Source: Micrococcales bacterium (GTDB lineage Bacteria > Actinomycetota > Actinomycetes > Actinomycetales > Microbacteriaceae). From it: 31,000 nucleotides of DNA. How positions within the stretch are numbered: the stretch's first letter is position 1; the number at the start of each line of letters is the position of its first letter. The notes beneath the pieces were generated by a model, which did no database searches, was not told where the DNA came from, and was given only the letters and a program-made list of their open reading frames with translations. This document shows positions 13,877-22,310 of the stretch, piece after piece. The stretch lies in assembly GCA_947448975.1 (NCBI GenBank), contig CANFPR010000001.1, positions 1 to 31,000 of the forward strand, in the 5' to 3' direction. The position numbers were made by a program, and so were the translations under genes.

Positions 13877-16245
13877 CAAACCCACAGCGCAAGACTCCTC
13901 AATGGTTTGGGGCAATCTCAGGGCGTCTCGAGAAAGCAGCACTTCAAAGATTCGACTACCCGGGCTGGACTTCAGAAAAGCTGAACAAGGATTTTCAAAA
14001 GGCGTTCAAGTTTTTCAAGGCAATCAACGAAGGTGCCCGTCAAGAAAAGCAGCAGTCACTCGCGGCGGCTGTCGAGATCAAGGTTTTTGAAGCCGCGCGC
14101 TCAAATGAAACCATCGGCGATCTGATTGCAGAACTTGAAGAAAGCCTCAAGAGTGTTGAGGGCAGAGAAGACTCCCTGGCGGGTTTGGTTCGAAAGACCC
14201 AGCGACTTCGCACGCAACTTAGAGCGCTCAAACTTACGGTTGAGGTAGCCCAAGCTCCCGCTGTTTTGGGCCTCGCGACTCTGCTGAAGAAAGCAGAAGA
14301 CCTGAACGAACAGATCTCGGCTCTGGTTCAAACCGTTGAGATGCAAAAGGTTGAAATCTCAAATCTCATCGAACTCGCCGGATGGAGCGAGCGGGTTGTG
14401 GTTCCGAAAGCGCAAATCGCCTCTGGATTCACCGAGATTGGTGTGAAGGCGCTCTTCGCGATTGCCTACGGAACCGAAGCACCTCGCGCTACGAGGCGAA
14501 CGGCCCTTGTGGCTCTTAGCCGCTGGGCTAAATCGATAGATCGAGTTGCACTCAACAAGCTCTTCACCCAGCATCTTGAATTCGCCAAAACCAAGAGAAC
14601 CCTCGAAAAGGTTGCGAGCTTAAATTTCATTGCCTACGAGAGCTCACGCAAAATTTCAGGCCAGCAAGAACCTGGCGAAGAATATTTCGTACTACTTGAA
14701 TCGCTGCGCATCGATGCCGGAGATCAAGCTCCAGACAACCTGCTTTGGATTGCAAACTTCGTTGGCAAACTCGAGTCCACGGTGTTTGGCGAAGACACCG
14801 AGCATGAGGTGCAGTTGGCTTGGCTAAACCACTCGCTTAAGGCTTCTGGCTACAGCCCAATCGAGATTGCAGCGGGTGAGGGCCCAGCACTCAACCGCGT
14901 TATTTCTGAGGCAACCCCGCTCGCCAACCCCAAGACGCTGCCTTTGGTTTCAGTGATTTTGCCAGCCTTCAACAGCGAACAGTGGATTTCTGCAGCCATC
15001 CAGTCGCTCCTCTCGCAAACCTGGACTGCCTTGGAAATCCTGGTTGTTGACGACTGCAGCACTGACTCAACCTACTCAATCGCCAAATCGTTTGAGGCCC
15101 TAGACCACCGTGTGCGAGTGCTCAGAGCAAAACACAACAGCGGCCCGTACCACTGCCGAAACATTGCCCTTAAGCAAGCCAAGGGCGAGTACGTAACTGT
15201 TCACGATGCCGACGACTGGTCGCACCCTCAGAAGATCGAAACCCAGGTTAGACACCTTGAGGCAAACCCCTCGATGATGGCAAACGTTTCTGAAGGCGCT
15301 CGGCTTGATGAGGCGAGCCTCATCACCGGTGTCGCTGGCCGCACACAGATTCTGCGCCCAAACTTCTCTTCGTTGATGTTTAGGCGTGTGCCGGTAACTC
15401 AAGCACTCGGCTACTGGGATGAGGTTCGCTTTGGTGGCGACTCGGAGTTCCAATACCGTCTCATCAGTTGCTTCGGCGCTGAGGCATTTGCCATTTTGAA
15501 GTCGGGCCTGCTTTCGCTGCTAAGAGTCGTCGAGGGATCGCTCACTGCCGGTGGCATGCAAGAGATGCTTTCAGGGCCTAGAAAGCTCTACAAGGAGTCA
15601 TTCCAAAAATGGCACGCACATTTGGTTGAAACTGAAGGCTCGTTCTACCTTGACCCAGCAAAAGCCAGACGCTTCTACGCTCCCAAGGCATCTATCAACA
15701 AGACCTTAGAAGAGCAGCGCAGCGATATCTTGTTCGTGGAGAATTTCGCAGAGCCTGTCTCGGCCATAGAACCGACGATGACACTTATTGCCGAAGCTCT
15801 GCAGAACAACCTGAAGGTTGCAATAGCCCACGTACCTGCTCTAGAAAGCTTGGGTAGCAAGCCGTCTGTGGAAATAGAAACCTTTGCCCTCGAGAACGGC
15901 ATCGACATGGCTTGGCACCTTGAGCGTGAGCTCGACGCCGAGACCCCGATTAGAACGACCGGGATGATGGCAACAGCCGGTTCTGTTTCGGTTAAGTTCG
16001 ACCGTCTGCCCAAAATCGAGTCGCAAGAACACGCGTTGCTGGTTGAGAATCCAGACACCGTAGACACAAGATTCTTGGCAGTGCTTTCGCGAAACTTCAT
16101 GGCGATGTTCGGTAACGCACCTAAGGTGCTGAGCCTCGGCGATGAATCTCGAAGCGCGATTCGTGATCTCGGGTGGCTTAACTCGATTGCGACTGGCAAC
16201 GCTCAGCCGGGCGGTAACCGCCGTAATACCAAAAGCGAACTTTAA
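13873..16245 (+). CDS. Glycosyltransferase family 2 protein with N-terminal coiled coil, paralogue of 6980-9238
   Basis: This 790-residue protein has the same four-part plan as the protein at 6980-9238: a coiled-coil-rich N-terminus (about 30-165), a helical region (about 170-345), a GT2 domain (about 357-560) and a C-terminal alpha/beta region (about 590-780). The GT2 motifs are VSVILPAFNSEQW, LEILVVDDCSTDST and the metal-binding VHDADDWSHPQKIE (DADDW at about 445). Several stretches match the paralogue nearly word for word, for example HDADDWSHP and GYWDEV. AAGGAG lies seven bases before the ATG. It overlaps the preceding DxD-less gene by four bases. It probably extends a wall glycan at the membrane face; the donor is unknown. 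Confidence 0.85.
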   Translation: MTNPQRKTPQWFGAISGRLEKAALQRFDYPGWTSEKLNKDFQKAFKFFKAINEGARQEKQQSLAAAVEIKVFEAARSNETIGDLIAELEESLKSVEGREDSLAGLVRKTQRLRTQLRALKLTVEVAQAPAVLGLATLLKKAEDLNEQISALVQTVEMQKVEISNLIELAGWSERVVVPKAQIASGFTEIGVKALFAIAYGTEAPRATRRTALVALSRWAKSIDRVALNKLFTQHLEFAKTKRTLEKVASLNFIAYESSRKISGQQEPGEEYFVLLESLRIDAGDQAPDNLLWIANFVGKLESTVFGEDTEHEVQLAWLNHSLKASGYSPIEIAAGEGPALNRVISEATPLANPKTLPLVSVILPAFNSEQWISAAIQSLLSQTWTALEILVVDDCSTDSTYSIAKSFEALDHRVRVLRAKHNSGPYHCRNIALKQAKGEYVTVHDADDWSHPQKIETQVRHLEANPSMMANVSEGARLDEASLITGVAGRTQILRPNFSSLMFRRVPVTQALGYWDEVRFGGDSEFQYRLISCFGAEAFAILKSGLLSLLRVVEGSLTAGGMQEMLSGPRKLYKESFQKWHAHLVETEGSFYLDPAKARRFYAPKASINKTLEEQRSDILFVENFAEPVSAIEPTMTLIAEALQNNLKVAIAHVPALESLGSKPSVEIETFALENGIDMAWHLERELDAETPIRTTGMMATAGSVSVKFDRLPKIESQEHALLVENPDTVDTRFLAVLSRNFMAMFGNAPKVLSLGDESRSAIRDLGWLNSIATGNAQPGGNRRNTKSEL

Positions 16246-16274
16246 AGAACTCCGGCAAAAGTCAGGTTAGGGCT

Positions 16275-17954
16275 TTAGGCCTGTTCTGCTTGGGTCGCAA
16301 ACATAGCTTGCTCGTATCCCGGTTGAAAAGGCATGCTCACGATGTAGGGCTTGAAGCCCGAACGGCGTTTGAAGTTGTAAAGCCCCTCACCGCCGTTTTG
16401 TGCACCACCGTACATTAGGTAGCGCAGGCCCGAAGGCTTGCCCCAGGGTTCGGTGATGGCAGCCTCGACAACCTTTTGCGCAACGAAGTTGACAACACCT
16501 TGAGCCAGGTGTTCACCGTGGCCCATGATTTGTGCAAACAGAGCAAACTCGCCGTATCGAACCACCGAGATGTAAGCGATCAGCTTTTTGCCAAGTTCAA
16601 CTTCGCCTTGCATGTGACCTTCAACCGGAATGAACACACCAAAGGTTTGACGCCAATGCTTTGGGCAGGCGAGCTTCGGAACTGGTACAAGTTCGGTTGG
16701 GGCGCCGCCCATTTCATCGATGGACTTTGTGAGGTTCGACCTGATCGCTCCGCCAGAACGCACTTCTTTGGAGTTGTTTATTTCATAAATGTCTGGAACA
16801 TGATTTTTGCCGTTGTACGGGTCAAAAATGAATTCGGAGCGCTCAGATTTTTGAAACTGGTGGCGGTAGGTGGCAGGGCGAGAGTAAATCCAGGCGTTGA
16901 AGTCTTCAACCGGCTCCAAGTCGATCATCATCGGCGTGAATCTTGGCGGGGTGGTCTGGCCCTTTTTGTGTTCGAGATAGAAATAACCGTCGAACACTTT
17001 GGCAACCGAATCGATAAAACTTTTGCAGGCTGCGGTGCAACTTGCGGGGTCAAACATTAGGTTAGGTTCGACAATTTCTGTAATGACGAGTTCGGCAAAG
17101 CTGCACGGCGCCGATCTGAGCTCGCTGCTAGGTGCCGCGGCTTCTGCCTTCGCGATTATCGTTACGCTCTCTGCAGCAGGCTTGGCGTCTAGTCGACGCG
17201 CAATGGCCTGATTGAGCCCGCTCGCAACTGCCGCCGCAAGCATGCGTTTGTACGTGGACCCTTGAAAGTGCAGAGTATTGCCGGGGCCGCAAGACCCCAC
17301 GTCGGCAAGTGCGAGGGCGTCTTTTTCAACCACGCCGCCAAAGAACACATCTGGCACTTTCGCAGCGACGAGTTCGCCCAGCTGGTAGTACTCGGCAACC
17401 CGATCGGCCAACTTTGGGTAGTAATCAACCTGCTGGTTCAGAAACAGAACTGGTAGGGCAGGTGCGGTCTGGCGAAGGCGCTCGATGAGCTTGCTAGCAT
17501 CGGCCACCGATTGCTCAAGAGTCGGCCGCCCTAGCTCTTCGTAGTCGGCTAAGAAGGCAGTTCGATCTTTGAGAAATTTCGGGTGAATCCAAAACCTAGG
17601 CCCACCCTGCTTCGAACGCCAGAGGCTAAAGTTCATGTCGGCATAGGAGTCGAGCATCAAAAGGTCGGCATCTTGGCATTCAAGCGCTTCGCGATTTACT
17701 TGCCCCAAATAGTAGCTGGCCAAAGTGCGCGGCATGTCGACGACGTTAGAAATCGAGTTTAGAAATTCTTCGCTGAGGCTTAGACCGTCGAGGGAGTCTA
17801 GAAACTGCCCGAACGTGGATTTTTGGCTCTGGCGAAAGACGGGCTGCTGTTCAAAAACCTCGGGGTTGAGCGCAATGGCTCGTCGCGAAGTGCAGTCGCC
17901 CCTGGCTACGATGGTCAGCGCACCCGCGCCGTTACCTTTTATTTTCGTAGTCAT
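16275..17954 (-). CDS. SGNH-like (DUF6270-like) domain fused to a GNAT-like C-terminal domain
   Basis: I recognise no named family for the whole 559-residue protein. The N-terminal 265 residues look SGNH/GDSL-hydrolase-like: the first strand ends in VARGDCTSRRAI (residues 16-27), resembling the GSCVTRD start of the DUF6270 protein at 29008, and the domain closes with NTLHFQGSTYKRMLAAAV, resembling PFHFVDDTYAEML there. The C-terminal part (about 300-559) has features of an acyltransferase of GNAT type, such as ALFAQIMGHGEHL, GLRYLMYGGAQNGGEGLYNFKRRSGFKPY. Together these suggest an enzyme that adds or moves acyl groups on a surface glycan, which is inference. A TAGAAT lies six bases before the ATG, suggesting a leaderless mRNA. 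It converges with the GT2 gene at 13873-16245. Confidence 0.55.
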   Translation of the reverse strand: MTTKIKGNGAGALTIVARGDCTSRRAIALNPEVFEQQPVFRQSQKSTFGQFLDSLDGLSLSEEFLNSISNVVDMPRTLASYYLGQVNREALECQDADLLMLDSYADMNFSLWRSKQGGPRFWIHPKFLKDRTAFLADYEELGRPTLEQSVADASKLIERLRQTAPALPVLFLNQQVDYYPKLADRVAEYYQLGELVAAKVPDVFFGGVVEKDALALADVGSCGPGNTLHFQGSTYKRMLAAAVASGLNQAIARRLDAKPAAESVTIIAKAEAAAPSSELRSAPCSFAELVITEIVEPNLMFDPASCTAACKSFIDSVAKVFDGYFYLEHKKGQTTPPRFTPMMIDLEPVEDFNAWIYSRPATYRHQFQKSERSEFIFDPYNGKNHVPDIYEINNSKEVRSGGAIRSNLTKSIDEMGGAPTELVPVPKLACPKHWRQTFGVFIPVEGHMQGEVELGKKLIAYISVVRYGEFALFAQIMGHGEHLAQGVVNFVAQKVVEAAITEPWGKPSGLRYLMYGGAQNGGEGLYNFKRRSGFKPYIVSMPFQPGYEQAMFATQAEQA

Positions 17955-17960
17955 ACGACC

Positions 17961-17966
17961 ATTCTA
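17961..17966 (-). promoter_or_regulatory. -10 element of a leaderless promoter for the SGNH-GNAT fusion gene
   Basis: On the minus strand TAGAAT ends six bases before the ATG at 17954, the same geometry as six other genes here. Confidence 0.55.
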
Positions 17967-18033
17967 AATTGTTGGGGTGATCGACACCCGGTTTAATAGC
18001 CACGGATGCTTCGCCAACAGCCCGGCAACGAAG

Positions 18034-18056
18034 CGGCACCAGGGTTTGCGGTGCCG
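18034..18056 (-). terminator. Possible terminator after the PstS-like lipoprotein gene
   Basis: CGGCACC (18034-18040) and GGTGCCG (18050-18056) form a seven-pair stem with a nine-base loop two bases after the stop codon. No T run follows on the minus strand, so termination is uncertain. A further GCTTCG/CGAAGC stem is possible between 18008 and 18034. Confidence 0.35.
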
Positions 18057-18058
18057 GG

Positions 18059-19141
18059 TTAGTTAGCTGGCTCGTCTGTCATGACGGGCTCTGGAAGACC
18101 CTTCGACACGAAAGCGAGCGACTCCGCACGCACCGACACCGGCAGACCGGCAACGAGAGTTAGCGAACCCTGCGAGTCTTGGCGCAGTAAGTAGCGGGCC
18201 ACCGCACGCGCGGCAAGGTTGTCGGAACCGAACAGGCTTAGATTCACCGGGTAGATGATCTGGTACGGAGCAGGGGCTTCGTCGAAACCTACCGGTGGCA
18301 GTGCCTTGGCATCGAAATTGAGAGACACGGTGATAGAGGTTTCGGTTTTGTTAATTACCCACTGCGACGACGCAGCCTGAACAGAGAGCATGTCGGGAGC
18401 GGCCCCTGCCGGAAATTGTGCCTTATCGACCAAAAGAGACACTGGCATAGGGGTAACCATCGCTACGTTTGAAAGTTGTGTAAACACAGCACCGGGCATG
18501 AATGCAATCGAACCTTCTGCAAGGTTTGCATAGTCGTCAACTGTAACGTTGGCAGACACATCGAGCGAGACGTTGAGGTCTTTACCCGTGTAGTGCTTGT
18601 ACCAAACTTTAAGGGCTTCGACGGCTTGCTTCTGCGCCTTAGGTTCAAGAATGATCGTGCCTTCGAGCGGCGCTGTTCCGGAGTTATCGGCCAAAATGGC
18701 TGGGTCATTCCAGTCGGTTATGGTGCCGTCAAGAATTCCTTGGATCGTGTCAGGCGAAAAGATGGCCGATGCGCCCAAGCTTGAGGTGATGACAAATACG
18801 CCAGATTCAACAGCGTATGGAACCACGGCATAAGGCGCGGTGCCTGGACCATCGGTTGCAATGCTCGAAGCAGATACATCGGCCGTTGCGTTGTCGGAGA
18901 GATTCATGGTCAGCTCTGGACAGTTGACCGTCAGGTTGTCGGCAAGGTACTGGGCTCCGTCGAACACCTCGGAGCTGAACGCGGTGTTGACGCTGCCTGG
19001 CTCACAAGTGAACGTGGCTTCGGCCTGCGCGGCAAGGGCCTCAGGTGGGATCGGTGGGTTGCACCCGGTTAGCAAACTGATTGCTAGAGCCGATACGGTA
19101 ACAAGCTTTAGAGCTGAACCAACCGTTTTTGACATCGCCAT
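18059..19141 (-). CDS. PstS-related substrate-binding lipoprotein
   Basis: The 360-residue protein has a lipoprotein signal (MAMSKTVGSALKL, hydrophobic core, lipobox LLTGC, Cys at about residue 27), so it should be anchored on the outer face of the membrane. It is related to PstS: PYAVESGVFVITSS and SPDTIQGILDGTITDWNDPAI match the PstS segment around ITPEILAKIYKGQITTWNDA. Where PstS has the phosphate-binding loop AAGSGTSDN, this protein has EPKAQKQAVEALKVWY, so the loop is missing. It could be a scaffold, a sensor, or bind another ligand. It lies 100 bases after pstS, beyond a strong terminator. AAAGG lies about nine bases before the ATG. Confidence 0.8.
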   Translation of the reverse strand: MAMSKTVGSALKLVTVSALAISLLTGCNPPIPPEALAAQAEATFTCEPGSVNTAFSSEVFDGAQYLADNLTVNCPELTMNLSDNATADVSASSIATDGPGTAPYAVVPYAVESGVFVITSSLGASAIFSPDTIQGILDGTITDWNDPAILADNSGTAPLEGTIILEPKAQKQAVEALKVWYKHYTGKDLNVSLDVSANVTVDDYANLAEGSIAFMPGAVFTQLSNVAMVTPMPVSLLVDKAQFPAGAAPDMLSVQAASSQWVINKTETSITVSLNFDAKALPPVGFDEAPAPYQIIYPVNLSLFGSDNLAARAVARYLLRQDSQGSLTLVAGLPVSVRAESLAFVSKGLPEPVMTDEPAN

Positions 19142-19180
19142 CTGATTCGACCTTTCAGTGTGTTTCGTTAATTCTGCTAG

Positions 19181-19223
19181 AAAAAGTGTTTGGGAGTAGA
19201 GGCAAATGCCCCTACTCCCAAAC
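19181..19223 (-). terminator. Strong hairpin terminator after pstS
   Basis: GTTTGGGAGTAG (19188-19199) pairs perfectly with CTACTCCCAAAC (19212-19223); after one A/C mismatch an inner GGC/GCC stem closes an AAAT loop. On the minus strand a T5 run (19185-19181) follows. It lies 18 bases after the pstS stop and should cut or attenuate transcription into the lipoprotein gene. Confidence 0.85.
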
Positions 19224-19241
19224 CGCTACTACTTACTGCTA

Positions 19242-20309
19242 CTACTTGATGTAGTTGACTAGCGCTAGAGCCTTGGTGCGAACTACGCCCTGGATCGGGG
19301 TGTAGCCAAGACCGTAAGAAACGGCTGGGCCACAGGTGCTCAGTACGTAACCTAGGAACTTCTTGACGTTTGCGCCCTTGACGGTAACAGCAACCTTGGT
19401 GCTCGAGTTGGTGTTTACAACAGCGTAGGTGAATAGCGAAGCGTTGTAGGCACCGCTGATGCTCTTGGTCCAGTCGATGACCACGTTTCCATTTTCAGAA
19501 ATGCTGGTCTGCTGCGATAGGAAGGTGTTTGCACGCTTAGCGTCGGCTGCGTAGTACTGGCCAGCTTCGTTGCGAAGAAGCGCAATCTGAACGCCGGTTA
19601 GGGCGTCCTTCAGGTCTACATATCCAATCGCACCTGCGGTTGCAAGTACACCGGTCTTTAGGTTTCCACCTGAAGAGTACGAGTTACCGCGTGGGGTTGC
19701 ATCACCGGTTGCTACGGTCCAGTCAGAGCTCTGAGTGAAGTTGCCAGTGACCTGGTGTAGGTAGCCAGCTAGGTTGTCGCTTGTACCAGAACCAGCTGCA
19801 CGGTAGGCAGGAGTGATGTTCTTGTTCGCTAGAGCCTGAAGCTGCTTCTGAATTCCTAGGTTCTGGATCGACTTGATTTGAGCGTCGTTCCAAGTGGTGA
19901 TCTGACCCTTGTAGATCTTGGCCAAAATTTCTGGGGTGATCTTTAGGCCGGTGATACCAGCTAGGTTGTAAATGATTGCGATTGGGCCAGAGGTAACTGG
20001 GATGTACTTTGCGTTTGCAGGCTTGTTGTCTCCGTTGGTGCCGGTGTAGACGAAGTCGGTTGCACCGAAGTCGTAGCTACCCGAAGCGAAGTTTGCCTTA
20101 CCGGTACCCGAGCTGTTTGCGGTGTAGGTTACCGAACCCTGGGCTGGGAATGCGGTTGCATAGCTTGCGGCACAGTTACGTAGAATTCCACCAGCAAACG
20201 AGGATCCTCCGGCAGTTAGGTCGCCAGCTGCGGCCTGAGCCGAAGGTGCGCCTAGAAGTGCGGAGGCAAGAATTGCGACTGAAGCCAATAGGCCTGCGGT
20301 CTTGCGCAT
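19242..20309 (-). CDS. pstS: Phosphate ABC transporter substrate-binding protein
   Basis: PstS captures inorganic phosphate outside the membrane for PstCAB. The 355-residue protein shows LTAGGSSFAGGI at the mature N-terminus, NSSGTGKANFASGSYDFGATDFVY, ITPEILAKIYKGQITTWNDA and the phosphate loop RAAGSGTSDN. The signal peptide MRKTAGLLASVAILASALLGAPSAQAA lacks a lipobox cysteine, which is unusual for a Gram-positive PstS; how the protein is retained is not evident. I chose ATG 20309 because AGGAG lies seven bases upstream; a longer frame to 20348 would add 13 residues ahead of a normal signal peptide. It has its own promoter region with PHO-box-like repeats and its own terminator. Confidence 0.93.
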   Translation of the reverse strand: MRKTAGLLASVAILASALLGAPSAQAAAGDLTAGGSSFAGGILRNCAASYATAFPAQGSVTYTANSSGTGKANFASGSYDFGATDFVYTGTNGDNKPANAKYIPVTSGPIAIIYNLAGITGLKITPEILAKIYKGQITTWNDAQIKSIQNLGIQKQLQALANKNITPAYRAAGSGTSDNLAGYLHQVTGNFTQSSDWTVATGDATPRGNSYSSGGNLKTGVLATAGAIGYVDLKDALTGVQIALLRNEAGQYYAADAKRANTFLSQQTSISENGNVVIDWTKSISGAYNASLFTYAVVNTNSSTKVAVTVKGANVKKFLGYVLSTCGPAVSYGLGYTPIQGVVRTKALALVNYIK

Positions 20310-20365
20310 TGATTTCTCCTTATAGAAATGATTGTTCGGAATGAACATGTCTAGTAAAACTTTTG

Positions 20366-20418
20366 AAAGTTAACGGGCGAATGCTAGTTAGTTGTATTTT
20401 GGGTGAACGAAAAGTTAA
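20366..20418 (-). promoter_or_regulatory. PHO-box-like direct repeats upstream of pstS
   Basis: On the minus strand two 11-base units stand in tandem: TTAACTTTTCG (20418-20408) and TTCACCCAAAT (20407-20397). A third TTAACTTTC begins at 20374, exactly 44 bases (four units of 11) after the first. This matches the actinobacterial PhoP operator style of 11-base direct repeats around TTCACC. It lies between pstB and pstS, 88 or more bases before the pstS ATG. Confidence 0.6.
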
Positions 20419-20435
20419 TTCGTTCGGCCAGCGCT

Positions 20436-21224
20436 TTAGCCGAAGTGTCCGTTGACGTAGTCGTTGGTGCGACTGTCGGCCGGGTTGTTGAAGACATCTT
20501 CGGTCTTGCCAAACTCAACCACTCCACCTGGGTTGCTATCTTCAGCTAGGAAGAATGCGGTTTGGTGCGAAACGCGCTGCGCCTGCTGCATGTTGTGCGT
20601 AACGATAACGATGGTCATCGAATCCGAAAGCTCTTCGATGGTCTCTTCGATGCGACGAGTTGAGCCAGGGTCAAGCGCGGAGCACGGCTCATCCATAAGC
20701 AATACCTCTGGGTTCATCGCCAAAGAACGCGCGATGCAAAGGCGCTGCTGTTGCCCACCCGAAAGCGATGTCGCAGGTTCGCCCAGGCGATCCTTTACTT
20801 CGTTCCAAATTGATGCGCGGCGCAGCGAGGTTTCAACAAGCTCGCTTGCGTCATAGCCGCGTCGGCCCGAAAGCTTTAGCCCCGAAAGTACGTTGTCTTT
20901 GATTGACATAGTTGGAAAAGGATTTGGCTTCTGAAAGACCATGCCAATCTTGATTCGCACATCGGTAGGGTCAATCGACGGCTCGTAGATGTCTTGCCCA
21001 TCGAGTAACACTCGGCCTGCGAATCCAGCCGAAGGAATCAGCTCGTGCATGCGGTTTAGCGTGCGCAGGAAAGTTGACTTGCCGCAACCGGATGGGCCGA
21101 TCAATGCGGTTACCTGGTTTACCGGAAAGGTCAGCGACACATCTTGAAGCACGTGACGTTCGCCAAACCATACGTTGACGGCCTCAGACCGAAGGTGAGC
21201 TTCGATGGTGTTGTTCTCTGACAT
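20436..21224 (-). CDS. pstB: Phosphate ABC transporter ATP-binding protein
   Basis: PstB hydrolyses ATP to drive phosphate import through PstA and PstC. The 262-residue protein has Walker [10 protein letters not shown] (43-51), Q-loop Q98 in VFQKPNPFP (a PstB hallmark), signature LSGGQQQRL (154-162), Walker [14 protein letters not shown] (174-186) and the switch histidine in [13 protein letters not shown]. Its ATG overlaps the pstA TAA by one base (TAATG), so the two are translationally coupled. No phoU follows; the next gene on this strand is pstS, which has its own promoter. Confidence 0.96.
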   Translation of the reverse strand: MSENNTIEAHLRSEAVNVWFGERHVLQDVSLTFPVNQVTALIGPSGCGKSTFLRTLNRMHELIPSAGFAGRVLLDGQDIYEPSIDPTDVRIKIGMVFQKPNPFPTMSIKDNVLSGLKLSGRRGYDASELVETSLRRASIWNEVKDRLGEPATSLSGGQQQRLCIARSLAMNPEVLLMDEPCSALDPGSTRRIEETIEELSDSMTIVIVTHNMQQAQRVSHQTAFFLAEDSNPGGVVEFGKTEDVFNNPADSRTNDYVNGHFG

Positions 21225-22309
21225 TATTTTTCAACCTTCTTGCTTTTTGCTTTTTTAGTTCTGGTTGCCATGCGTGCGGCGGTAAAAATTACTCCCACAA
21301 AGATAAGAACAACGAACGCCGCTCCCCAGGCCCGCTGGAGGCTGGTGTCGTTTGAGGCTGCGAGGTTTTGGTAAATGTAGGTGGGAATTGCTGCCATTGA
21401 ATCCAACGGATTTAGCACAGTGTTGTTCGCGTAGTTAACCGTGAGAAGAAGAGGTGCTGTTTCTCCGATGATGCGAGCAATGCCCAGGAGGAAGGCGGTA
21501 ATGATGCCCGACTTGGCAGCCGGTAGGGTCACCTGAAAGAACGCGCGGTACGAAGGTGCGCCCAGGGCGAGAGCGCCGTTTCGGAGTTCAATAGGCACAA
21601 GACGCAGGCCTTCTTCGGCAACACGGGTGACTGTTGGAAGCATTAGTGGAATCAGCGCCAAGGATCCGAGCCAACCTCCGTAGCGAGAAAATCCGGTCGT
21701 GATAAATGCGGCGTAAACGAACAGGCCCGCTACCACAGAAGGAAGACCCGACATGGCTTGAACCAAGGTGCGGATGGCGCCGCGAGCTTTTCCGTAAGTT
21801 TCGGTTAGATAAACAGCCAATGCGATGCCAAGCGGCACCGTAACCAGGGTGGTTAGGCCAACGATTATGAAAGTGCCCAGCACCGCGTGACCCAAGCCAC
21901 CGTATTCGAGTGAAGTGGTTTCGGTGATGTAAACGTTGTTTTGCAAGAAGAACGAAGGGCGAATTGCCTTAAGCCCTTCAGACACAACCGAGTAGAGAAC
22001 CGACATCAGAAGCACGCCAACCAGAGTGCTAAAGAAGATTGTGAAGATTACGAGCATCGAGTCGGCGATGCCTTTGCGACCGAAAACCTTAAAGCCAACA
22101 AAACCTGCACTCAATATCTGAATCGGCAAGAAGATCAGAAGCAAAGCCAAAGCGCCATCAACCGAGAAGGCAAAGGCTAGCGCCAGAGAAACGATTGCTG
22201 GAAAGGTGGAGGCCAGAATTACGTTCCTGGTGTTTCTTGGGTTCTTGATTTCCCAGGGGCTTACCGCTGGGCGGGGCTGGGCTACACCTGAGGTCTGAAT
22301 CTGGCTCAA
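21224..22309 (-). CDS. pstA: Phosphate ABC transporter permease A
   Basis: This 361-residue membrane protein is one of the two channel subunits. It has about six to seven hydrophobic segments, starting with [20 protein letters not shown]. The ABC permease coupling loop is visible as [20 protein letters not shown] followed by [20 protein letters not shown], the PstA pattern. The start is TTG 22309, one base after the pstC stop, with GGAGG (inside the end of pstC) eight bases upstream. The C-terminus is Lys-rich. It sits between pstC and pstB in one operon. Confidence 0.94.
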   Translation of the reverse strand: MSQIQTSGVAQPRPAVSPWEIKNPRNTRNVILASTFPAIVSLALAFAFSVDGALALLLIFLPIQILSAGFVGFKVFGRKGIADSMLVIFTIFFSTLVGVLLMSVLYSVVSEGLKAIRPSFFLQNNVYITETTSLEYGGLGHAVLGTFIIVGLTTLVTVPLGIALAVYLTETYGKARGAIRTLVQAMSGLPSVVAGLFVYAAFITTGFSRYGGWLGSLALIPLMLPTVTRVAEEGLRLVPIELRNGALALGAPSYRAFFQVTLPAAKSGIITAFLLGIARIIGETAPLLLTVNYANNTVLNPLDSMAAIPTYIYQNLAASNDTSLQRAWGAAFVVLIFVGVIFTAARMATRTKKAKSKKVEK

Positions 22310-22310
22310 C

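Noticed and set aside
20310..20348. Longer PstS starting at 20348
   Set aside because: It adds 13 residues before a complete signal peptide and includes the AGGAG ribosome binding site of the shorter start.
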